Positions 1-5,011 of a stretch of DNA of 5,011 bases are shown here, piece after piece. The stretch covers positions 1 through 5,011 of the forward strand of contig JAJTBM010000249.1 of NCBI GenBank assembly GCA_021286885.1. Direction: 5' to 3'. The number at the start of each line of letters is the position of its first letter. Within the stretch, counting starts at the first letter, position 1. Made by a program: the position numbers and the translations under genes. The DNA is from Rhodocyclales bacterium (lineage in GTDB: Bacteria; Pseudomonadota; Gammaproteobacteria; Burkholderiales; Rhodocyclaceae). The notes under the pieces were generated by a model. That model saw only the letters and a program-made list of their open reading frames with translations. It had not been told where the DNA came from and ran no database searches.

Positions 1-1
1 G

Positions 2-2002
2 ATTTTTGCCATGAAAGCCCCGGATGGCAACTACACCTACGCCAACCCCCGCTTTCTGGAGTATTTCGGTTTGCAGGATGACTACCTGGGCAAGAGCGAT
101 TTTCAGCTCCTCCCCCCAGCCCTGGCCGCCGATCTGTGGTCCCTGGATGTGGGCGCCCTGCGTGAGCGCAGCACCCTGCAAGGGGAACACAGCTTTGTCA
201 CCAACCAAGGCCGGCGCTACCTCAAGAGCAGCCACCAACCCCTGTTCGACCCAAGTGGGCGTCTGGCGGCATTTTTGGTGGAGGCCGAAGACATCACCGA
301 GAACCGGCGGGCCGAAGAACAGCTGCGCATTACGGCCCAGGTTTTCAACCAGGCGGGCGAAGCGATTGTGGTGACCAACAGCAGCGGGATCATGCAGACG
401 GTCAACCAAGCCTTCTCCACAATCACCGGCTACAGCCGAGCCGAGGCCACTGGGCAACCCATCTCGCTCCTACGCTCAGGACGCCACGGGCCCGAGTTTT
501 ACCGACTCCTGTGGCAATCCCTGACCCAGGACGGCTGCTGGCAAGGCGAAATCTGGAACCGGCGCAAGAACGGTGAAATCTATCCGGAGTGGCTCACCAT
601 CAACCGGATCGATAACGGTGAAGGCCAGCCCGAACACTACGTGGCGGTGTTTTCCGACATTTCCCAGATCAAGGACTCCCAGCAAAAAGCCGAATACCTG
701 GCCACCCACGACGCCCTCACCGGTTTGCCCAATCGGACCCTGTTCCACGACCACCTGCGCCACGCCTTGGCCATGGCCCGGCGCAAAAAAACCCGGATTG
801 CACTGCTCTTCATCGACCTGGACAACTTCAAGACCATCAACGACACCCTGGGCCACGACGTGGGTGACGATATCCTCAAGCAGGCCAGCGAACGTCTGCA
901 AGGGCTGGTGCGGGATGGCGACACGGTGGCCCGGCTGGGGGGCGACGAATTCACCGCCATCCTGCCCGACTGCAACATGGAAGGCGCCGACCGGGTAGCG
1001 CGCCGCATCGTGGACGAGCTTTCGGCCTCCTTTGAGGTCAGCGAACGTCGTCTGTTTGTATCAGCCAGCATCGGGATCGCTTTTTATCCAGACGATGGCA
1101 CCGACTCTGCCGAGCTCATCAAAAAGGCCGACTCGGCCATGTATCGCGCCAAAGAGCTTGGGCGCAACCGGGTTGAGTTCTTCAAACCCGAACTGCATGT
1201 ACGCCTGCTGCGCCAGGCCACCCTGGAACGGGCCCTGCGCGAAGCCCTCCGGGCCCGGCGCATGAAGCTCGTCTTCCAGCCTAAATATGCCCTCACCGGC
1301 CACCGCCGGCTGCTGGGCGCTGAAGCCCTGCTGCGCTGGAACGACCCGGAACTGGGCTCCGTATCCCCCGGCGACTTCATTCCCGTGGCCGAAAGCTGTG
1401 GGCTGATCACCGAAGTGGATCTGCTGGTGCGCGATTTGCTCATCGAACAGCTCACCAACTGGCGCAAACTCGGGCTCACTCCACCGCCCATCGCCCTCAA
1501 CGCCTCCCCCCGCAGCATCCGGGAGCCCGGCTTTGCCCCCGAACTTCTGGGCCGCATGGCAGAAGCCTCGCTGCCCCCTGAGCTGCTACGCCTGGAAATC
1601 ACCGAAAGTGCCCTGCTCGACAGCAGCAGCACCCATGTACTGAGCAATCTGGAATGTCTGGATCAGGCAGGAATACGGATCGCGGTAGACGACTTTGGCA
1701 CTGGCTACTCCTCCCTCAGCTACCTCAAGCGCCTGCCCATTGACGAACTCAAGATCGACAAAAGCTTTGTAGACGGCCTGGGGCAGGACAAGGAAGACGA
1801 GGCCATCACTCGCGCCGTGCTGGGGCTGGCCGAAGCGCTGGATCTCACTACCATCGCAGAAGGGATAGAATCAGCCCGGCAGCTGGATTGGCTGGTTCGC
1901 CACGGCTGCAAGCTCGGCCAAGGCTTTTACCTGTGCAAACCCCTGAGCGCCGAAGCCTTTGAAGACCAGATCGCCCGACTGAACCCCGTCACCCCTTCTT
2001 GA
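2..2002 (+). CDS. PAS-PAS-GGDEF-EAL cyclic-di-GMP synthase/phosphodiesterase (5' partial)
   Basis: Predicted cytoplasmic enzyme making and degrading cyclic-di-GMP. Residues are numbered from the Met codon at 11. That Met is probably internal: the frame is open to the window edge and the upstream codons (IFA) continue the first strand of a PAS domain, so the true start lies outside. PAS 1 covers about 1-95 and PAS 2 about 107-220, each ending in a PAC-like segment with DIT or DIS. GGDEF domain (about 230-390): DALTGLPN at 234, FIDLDNFK at 267, intact GGDEF at 310-314, and inhibitory I-site RDGD at 301-304, exactly five residues before it. EAL domain (about 405-655): EAL at 438-440, Asn497, Glu529 in EITES, DDFGTGYSS from 560, Lys581, Glu617, Gln637. 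All expected metal- and substrate-binding residues are present, so both activities are plausible. No membrane segment is visible in the part seen. It lies 18 bases before bphP, so probably the same operon. Domain calls are firm; coupling to light is inference. Confidence 0.95.
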   Translation: MFAMKAPDGNYTYANPRFLEYFGLQDDYLGKSDFQLLPPALAADLWSLDVGALRERSTLQGEHSFVTNQGRRYLKSSHQPLFDPSGRLAAFLVEAEDITENRRAEEQLRITAQVFNQAGEAIVVTNSSGIMQTVNQAFSTITGYSRAEATGQPISLLRSGRHGPEFYRLLWQSLTQDGCWQGEIWNRRKNGEIYPEWLTINRIDNGEGQPEHYVAVFSDISQIKDSQQKAEYLATHDALTGLPNRTLFHDHLRHALAMARRKKTRIALLFIDLDNFKTINDTLGHDVGDDILKQASERLQGLVRDGDTVARLGGDEFTAILPDCNMEGADRVARRIVDELSASFEVSERRLFVSASIGIAFYPDDGTDSAELIKKADSAMYRAKELGRNRVEFFKPELHVRLLRQATLERALREALRARRMKLVFQPKYALTGHRRLLGAEALLRWNDPELGSVSPGDFIPVAESCGLITEVDLLVRDLLIEQLTNWRKLGLTPPPIALNASPRSIREPGFAPELLGRMAEASLPPELLRLEITESALLDSSSTHVLSNLECLDQAGIRIAVDDFGTGYSSLSYLKRLPIDELKIDKSFVDGLGQDKEDEAITRAVLGLAEALDLTTIAEGIESARQLDWLVRHGCKLGQGFYLCKPLSAEAFEDQIARLNPVTPS

Positions 2003-2006
2003 ACCC

Positions 2007-2011
2007 AGGGG
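2007..2011 (+). promoter_or_regulatory. Likely ribosome binding site of bphP
   Basis: AGGGG lies in the 18-base gap between the GGDEF-EAL stop and the bphP ATG, nine bases before that ATG. It is a modest Shine-Dalgarno match with slightly long spacing, and the only purine-rich candidate in the gap. It supports the ATG at 2021 and co-transcription of the two genes. Confidence 0.45.
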
Positions 2012-2020
2012 CCCACGCGC

Positions 2021-3475
2021 ATGCAACGCACCTTCATTGCCCAATGTGAACAGGAAGCGCTTCAACACTCAGGCGCCATTCAAGCCCACGGCACCCTGAT
2101 AGCCCTGGGGCCGGATCTGCGCCCCACCCACGTTGCCGCCAATGTAGGTGCTTGGCTGGGGGGCAGCCCCGAAAGCTGGCTGCACCAGCCCCTGCCCACC
2201 CTGCTCCAGCACTGGGCGAGCGGACTCCCCGCCCAGGCCGGCAGCCGACTGTGGGTGGAAGGGCAGGTCCAGGGCGTTCAGCACTGCCTGGATTTGACCC
2301 TCAACCGGGCCCCCGATGGCGGAATTCTTCTGGAGCTGACACCCACAGCGGCCCCTGAAGAAACACCGCCCGCCAGCGAGCCCGCCCCTACCGAGCTGCT
2401 CAGCCACCGGCATCAACTACTCGAACGAATCGCCCACCAGACCGGGGCCCAACGGGTGCTGTACTACGCCTTTGAAGCCAGCGGCGACGGCGCAGTTCAA
2501 GACGAAGTGCGCCAGGGCGAAGCCTACGGCAGCTATCTGGGGCTGCACTTTCCCCCCAGTGACATTCCCCAAATTGCCCGCACCCTGTATCTCAAGAACC
2601 CCTGGCGCCTGATTGTGGATGCACGCGCCCAGCCGGTACCCTTGCTTGGCACCGGCGCACCGCCCCCTGACCTGAGCCACTCCGACCTGCGTAGCGTCTC
2701 ACCGGTGCACCAGATTTACATGGCCAACATGGGCGTGGTGGGCGCCCTATCCTTCCCGGTGGTGATCGCCGGCAAGCTGGAAGCCCTCATCAGCGCCCAC
2801 AGCAACAACCCGCTTCACCCTCGCCCTGGGCAGCTGGACACCCTGAGCACCGAAGTTCGCCGTTTCAGCCTCAAGCTCACAGCCCTGCGCGCCCAGGCAC
2901 GCATGCGCATGATCGACAACCTGGAGCGGCATTTTCAGCACCTGGAGCAGGCGCTCCAGCGCTACGGCCACCTGCATGGGGCCTGGGACGAGTTCGCCCC
3001 CCGACTGCAAAGCGACTTTCATTGCGACGGCGTGATGCTGTGCAGCGAACAACACCTGCTATGCCACGGCCACGGCCTGCACGCAGACGCCCTGCACATT
3101 CTGGATACCTGGTTTCGGGCCCAGACGGGCGAACAGCTCTGGAGCTGTACCTCCCTGGGCCAGCAGCTGCCCGGCTTTCCCTTGTCGGAAATCGCGGGCG
3201 TGATGGCCCTCAAACTGCCCCTGGGCACGGGCAGCGGGCTGCGCATCTACCTCACCCGCTGCGAACACATCCACGAAATCGCCTGGGGCGGCAACCCGGA
3301 CAAACCCCTTGAATACCACGATGGCCAGCTGGGAATCACCCCCCGCCGCTCCTTTGAAAACTGGATAGAACAGCGCCTCGGTCACAGCCGCCCCTGGGAC
3401 AACGAGACCCGCCTGCTGGGCCTCAAACTACGGGAGTTTTTGTTGAAAATCCTGCAGAAAGCCGCCCTGGGATGA
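2021..3475 (+). CDS. bphP: Bacteriophytochrome photosensory core (PAS-GAF-PHY) without output domain
   Basis: Red/far-red photoreceptor predicted to bind biliverdin. The N-terminal PAS segment carries CEQEALQHSGAIQAHG from Cys9, matching the family pattern C-x-x-E-x-[IL]-x-x-x-G-x-I-Q-x-H-G; Cys9 is the expected thioether attachment site. The GAF domain (about 130-290) has Tyr149, PPSDIP with Asp181 (family PASDIP), RSVSPVH with Arg224 and His230, Tyr233, and His260 in LISAH. These correspond to the chromophore-pocket Tyr176, Asp207, Arg254, His260, Tyr263 and His290 of Deinococcus BphP. The PHY domain (about 300-460) has the tongue motifs WGGNPDKP at 422 and PRRSF at 441. About 35 residues follow, probably a helix, and then the stop: no histidine kinase, GGDEF or other output domain. 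Most family members run 700 residues or more. The gene overlaps bphO by four bases and follows a cyclic-di-GMP enzyme gene. The photoreceptor call is firm; signalling to the neighbour is inference. Confidence 0.96.
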   Translation: MQRTFIAQCEQEALQHSGAIQAHGTLIALGPDLRPTHVAANVGAWLGGSPESWLHQPLPTLLQHWASGLPAQAGSRLWVEGQVQGVQHCLDLTLNRAPDGGILLELTPTAAPEETPPASEPAPTELLSHRHQLLERIAHQTGAQRVLYYAFEASGDGAVQDEVRQGEAYGSYLGLHFPPSDIPQIARTLYLKNPWRLIVDARAQPVPLLGTGAPPPDLSHSDLRSVSPVHQIYMANMGVVGALSFPVVIAGKLEALISAHSNNPLHPRPGQLDTLSTEVRRFSLKLTALRAQARMRMIDNLERHFQHLEQALQRYGHLHGAWDEFAPRLQSDFHCDGVMLCSEQHLLCHGHGLHADALHILDTWFRAQTGEQLWSCTSLGQQLPGFPLSEIAGVMALKLPLGTGSGLRIYLTRCEHIHEIAWGGNPDKPLEYHDGQLGITPRRSFENWIEQRLGHSRPWDNETRLLGLKLREFLLKILQKAALG

Positions 3476-4116
3476 GCACCGTTTCCATGCTGCGGGCCGC
3501 CACCCAGGCCGCCCACCACCAGCTGGACCACCACCCACTGCTGCGGGGGCTGGTACGCCCAGGGCTGGATCTGCCCCATTACGCCCAGGCCCTGGCCGCC
3601 CTGCACGCCCCCCAGGCCGCCCTGGAGGCACTGCTGGCCAGCACGGCAAGACCCGAAGAGATCGCCCAGGAAACACTATTTGCAGCCCGTACGCCCGATT
3701 TGGAGGCCGACTTGGCAGACTTGGCCCACCTAGGCCAAGCCCCCTGCCCCCTGGCCGCCCCCCTACCCCCGGTCAGCCACCCGGCGGCCCGGCTGGGCAT
3801 ACGCTACGTGCTGGAGGGGGCCTGTCTGGGCGCGGCCTTCATCGGACGAGGCCTCGCGGCCCGGCTACCAGAGGCGCCACGCCGCTACTTTTGCACGCCA
3901 AACCCGGCGCGCTGGGTACATTTTCAACAACTGCTCGCCAGCACCTGCACCGACGATTTTCCAAACCTGATCGCCAGTGCGCAGGCAAGCTTTGCCTGCT
4001 ACCACCAGCATCTGAACGCCTGTCTGACGCTCAGCGGCTGCCCGGACGGCGACCTTGATGACCGCCAGCCGGCGCCGGGGAATCCCCATTACGGCCCGGC
4101 AGGTGACGGAAGGTGA
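3472..4116 (+). CDS. bphO: Biliverdin-producing heme oxygenase
   Basis: Predicted to open heme oxidatively to biliverdin, CO and iron, supplying the BphP chromophore in the cytoplasm. The N-terminus [18 protein letters not shown] (residues 7-24) fits the family helix LRxxTxxxHxxL, making His15 the likely proximal heme ligand. The distal helix is [18 protein letters not shown] (111-128) with a Gly116-x-x-x-Gly120 motif, as in BphO/HemO enzymes. [10 protein letters not shown] (148-157) fits the following conserved helix. The start ATG overlaps the bphP stop as ATGA, indicating translational coupling. At 214 residues it is slightly longer than the usual 180-200. The excess is a Pro/Gly/Asp-rich tail from about residue 187, encoded opposite the 3' end of infA. 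Fold and role are confident. The tail may be accidental read-on sequence. In many genomes bphO precedes bphP; here it follows. Confidence 0.92.
   Translation: MSTVSMLRAATQAAHHQLDHHPLLRGLVRPGLDLPHYAQALAALHAPQAALEALLASTARPEEIAQETLFAARTPDLEADLADLAHLGQAPCPLAAPLPPVSHPAARLGIRYVLEGACLGAAFIGRGLAARLPEAPRRYFCTPNPARWVHFQQLLASTCTDDFPNLIASAQASFACYHQHLNACLTLSGCPDGDLDDRQPAPGNPHYGPAGDGR
3981..3999 (-). terminator. Hairpin inside bphO, possible infA terminator
   Basis: GCAGGCAA and TTGCCTGC form a perfect 8-bp stem around a 3-base loop. On the minus strand it lies 32-50 bases after the infA stop codon, a normal place for a terminator, although it sits inside bphO coding sequence. Neither strand has a T-run after the stem, so it is not a classical intrinsic terminator. 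It may be a coincidence of the bphO codons or an RNA 3'-end stabilising hairpin. Confidence 0.25.
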
Positions 4117-4315
4117 TCCGGCCCTTGGTGATGTCGTAGGGCGACAGCTCCAGGGACACCCGATCCCCGGCCAGAATCCGGATGTGGTGCTTGCGCATCT
4201 TGCCGCCCGTGTAGGCCACCAGGCTGTGGCCGTTGTCCAGCGTCACCCGGAAACGGGCATCCGGCAGCACTTCTTCAACGCGGCCCTGCATCTCGATTGC
4301 TTCTTCCTTGGCCAT
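4031..4315 (-). CDS. infA: Translation initiation factor IF-1, C-terminally extended
   Basis: Small S1/OB-fold factor that binds the 30S subunit A site and assists IF-2 and IF-3 during initiation. Residues 1-70 are collinear with the family: [11 protein letters not shown] at the start, FRVTLDNGH at 22-30, [17 protein letters not shown] at 37-53, and [13 protein letters not shown] at 58-70. Classical IF-1 ends near residue 72; this protein is 94 residues, with a Gly/Pro/Arg-rich basic tail from about 73. The core and tail resemble the second, longer infA copy of Betaproteobacteria, as I recall it, so another infA probably exists elsewhere in the genome. The start is supported by AAAGGAG six bases upstream. 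The gene converges on bphO and overlaps its last 86 bases. The stop of bphO lies opposite IF-1 codons 67-68, so the overlap mainly covers the extension. IF-1 identity is secure; the paralogue assignment is less so. Confidence 0.95.
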   Translation of the reverse strand: MAKEEAIEMQGRVEEVLPDARFRVTLDNGHSLVAYTGGKMRKHHIRILAGDRVSLELSPYDITKGRITFRHLPGRNGDSPAPAGGHQGRRPGSR

Positions 4316-4321
4316 GAGTGG

Positions 4322-4329
4322 CTCCTTTC
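4322..4329 (-). promoter_or_regulatory. Ribosome binding site of infA
   Basis: Read on the minus strand this is GAAAGGAG, a strong Shine-Dalgarno match six bases before the infA ATG. It fixes the start codon, in agreement with the conserved MAKE N-terminus. Confidence 0.8.
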
Positions 4330-4339
4330 AAATCAAAAA

Positions 4340-4368
4340 ATCAAACGCCGCATACACCACCGCCTCAA
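4340..4368 (-). promoter_or_regulatory. Possible sigma-70 promoter of infA
   Basis: On the minus strand TTGAGG (4363-4368) and TTTGAT (4340-4345) are separated by 17 bases. Each matches four of six consensus positions. Transcription would start near 4333, giving a short leader with the Shine-Dalgarno inside it. The stretch between the -10 box and the SD is the most A/T-rich of the neighbourhood. The call rests on pattern only. Confidence 0.3.
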
Positions 4369-4674
4369 GGCATCGGACATGCGGAAAAAACGGAAACCGG
4401 CCCAGGCGCCCAAAGCACCCGCCGGCACATCAACGCGGAAAATTCTGGTCTTGAATCATCTGCAGAGCCGGAACGCAGTCCTGATGCGCGCCCTGCAAGA
4501 AGAGGGGAAAAACAGCCCCCGGAACAGTCTGGAACCGGCCAGGAGCTTCGGTCGGCGCAGCCATTCTAAGAGGGGCAGCGCGGCACGGAGAGGGGGGATT
4601 CGGATGGAAGGCGCCACCCCACGGGACGCCAAGCCAGGATTGTAGGGGAGAACCCGCAGGCTGTCATCGGGATT

Positions 4675-4811
4675 GTGCGGCGCAACAGGCGAGGCACGGC
4701 ATGTTTTATGCCGTACGCAAGCAACCAAAGCAAGCAGAACGCTGGTGGATGAAAGGCTCCCCTACCCCAAGGAGCGCTTGAGCACTGTTTCAAATCCTGT
4801 TGCGCCATCAC
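4675..4811. repeat. Inverted-repeat-bounded structured segment (candidate ncRNA or element remnant)
   Basis: GGCGCAACAGG at 4679-4689 is perfectly complementary to CCTGTTGCGCC at 4796-4806. After a 1x2 internal loop, GTG (4675-4677) pairs with CAC (4809-4811). Inside the arms are a 7-bp hairpin (4696-4714) and an 8-bp stem with one bulge (4753-4760 with 4771-4779, 10-base loop). Together these would form a three-way junction in RNA from either strand. A competing 9-bp pairing, GTAGGGGAG (4642-4650) with CTCCCCTAC (4757-4765), crosses the outer stem and could form a pseudoknot or a switch. An 11-bp repeat is unlikely but not impossible by chance in 500 GC-rich bases; the 9-bp one is expected about once. 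No T-run, promoter or known RNA family was recognised. No target-site duplication flanks the arms. Confidence 0.35.
4696..4714. promoter_or_regulatory. 19-bp palindrome, possible operator or RNA hairpin
   Basis: ACGGCAT and ATGCCGT are perfect 7-bp arms around GTTTT. The symmetry and size suit a dimeric regulator's binding site. It also forms the first hairpin of the structured segment around it. It lies far (about 380 bases) from the infA start, with no obvious gene to control nearby. No T-run follows on either strand, so it is not an intrinsic terminator. Confidence 0.3.
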
Positions 4812-4856
4812 CCCGTGCTGAGCCTCCGGGCTAACGGGACACAGTAGACGCACCCA

Positions 4857-5011
4857 TTACACCCGGGCGCCCCTCACCCCAGCCCCGGGCGGGTTGAACG
4901 CGAACTGGGTTGCGGGTGGCTTGCGGGCCAGCCGGTCGCTATCGCTCCCCGCGTAAATGCGCCGGATATGCAGATAACTCCCTCCCAGCAGGAAGGGTTC
5001 ATAGCCTTTGC
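4857..5011 (-). CDS. C-terminal end of an unidentified protein (partial)
   Basis: A minus-strand frame is open from the right edge for 50 codons and stops at TAA (4857-4859). Visible residues start KGYEPFLLGGSYLHIRRIYA, continue through a charged stretch (GSDSDRLARKPP) and end in a Pro/Gly/Arg-rich tail. Codons favour G or C at the third position, and the mix of aromatic, aliphatic and charged residues looks protein-like, whereas the other two minus-strand frames hit stops or read as Ser/Pro/Cys-rich noise. I do not recognise the family. No terminator with a T-run follows the stop. It has the same orientation as infA but is about 540 bases upstream of it, so a shared operon is unlikely. Without the upstream sequence, a non-coding origin cannot be excluded. 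Confidence 0.5.
   Translation of the reverse strand, partial: KGYEPFLLGGSYLHIRRIYAGSDSDRLARKPPATQFAFNPPGAGVRGARV

Larger units (their letters stand above)
4331..4856. other. Long intergenic region without a convincing gene
   Basis: About 525 bases separate infA from the partial gene at the right edge. No frame on either strand encodes a product I recognise. The best plus-strand frame, from the ATG at 4379, gives an 89-residue Arg/Lys-rich peptide with only a weak AAGG upstream. Minus-strand frames give Cys/Arg/Pro-rich peptides typical of non-coding GC-rich DNA. The left part (4331-4370) probably holds the infA promoter. The right part (4642-4811) has several inverted repeats, described separately. 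Confidence 0.6.

Noticed and set aside
11..13. ATG at 11 as the true start of the GGDEF-EAL gene
   Set aside because: The frame is open to the window edge and the upstream codons extend a PAS strand; no Shine-Dalgarno can be seen in the ten bases before it.
476..1647. Long minus-strand frames opposite the GGDEF-EAL gene
   Set aside because: They are shadows of a high-GC coding sequence whose plus-strand product has unambiguous conserved motifs.
4055..4645. 196-residue plus-strand open frame across infA and the gap
   Set aside because: Its first 260 bases are antisense to infA and the translated sequence resembles no family; the remainder is Arg-rich and low in complexity.
4379..4645. Possible 89-residue basic protein (MRKKRKPAQAPKAP...)
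   Set aside because: Only a weak AAGG lies upstream, there is no recognisable motif, and the composition is what GC-rich non-coding DNA gives. It is a weak candidate only; conservation in relatives would revive it.
4679..4806. A complete small transposable element (MITE) with 11-bp terminal repeats
   Set aside because: The bases flanking the arms (GC on the left, AT on the right) show no target-site duplication and no second copy is in the window. It is kept only as one of several explanations.
4682..4807. tRNA-like signals: GTTTCAAATCC followed by GCCA, with GCAACAG pairing to CTGTTGC
   Set aside because: The span would be 126 bases, the TTCAAAT loop is out of register with the acceptor pairing, the T-stem does not pair, and no D or anticodon arm is visible.
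4456..4853. Minus-strand frames 4456-4728 and 4566-4853
   Set aside because: They overlap each other in different frames, are rich in Cys, Arg and Pro, have no good ribosome binding site and cover the inverted repeats.
4331..4856. CRISPR array, riboswitch, SRP RNA, tmRNA or RNase P RNA
   Set aside because: No regular repeats are present, and none of the conserved core sequences of these RNAs could be found on either strand by eye.

Overview
The window looks like a piece of a GC-rich proteobacterial chromosome. Codons end mostly in G or C, genes are packed with very short or negative spacing, and every recognisable product is of proteobacterial type. The translation initiation factor IF-1 at 4031-4315 (minus) has a Gly/Pro/Arg-rich C-terminal extension and a core resembling the second IF-1 copy common in Betaproteobacteria. 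Betaproteobacteria is therefore my best guess, from memory of the family and not from a search.

Region 1 (1-4116, plus strand) is a compact light-signalling operon of three genes. The first, cut at its 5' end by the window edge, encodes a PAS-PAS-GGDEF-EAL protein with intact cyclic-di-GMP synthase and phosphodiesterase motifs and an intact inhibitory I-site. Eighteen bases later comes bphP, a 484-residue bacteriophytochrome with the complete PAS-GAF-PHY photosensory core, including the biliverdin-linking Cys near the N-terminus and the PHY tongue PRxSF motif, but with no kinase or other output domain. An ATGA overlap leads into bphO, a biliverdin-producing heme oxygenase. The simplest reading is that BphO makes the chromophore, BphP senses red/far-red light, and the GGDEF-EAL protein, encoded separately, changes cyclic-di-GMP. 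That makes it a split version of the known one-polypeptide phytochrome-GGDEF-EAL sensors.

Region 2 (4031-4330, minus strand) is infA with a good ribosome binding site and a possible promoter. It converges on bphO and overlaps it by 86 bases. The shared stretch encodes the poorly conserved tail of both proteins.

Region 3 (4331-4856) is about 525 bases without a convincing gene. Its main feature is a 137-base segment (4675-4811) closed by an 11-bp perfect inverted repeat and containing two further hairpins. It could be a structured RNA, a small mobile-element remnant or a regulatory site.

Region 4 (4857-5011, minus strand) is an open frame running in from the right edge, probably the C-terminus of an unidentified protein.
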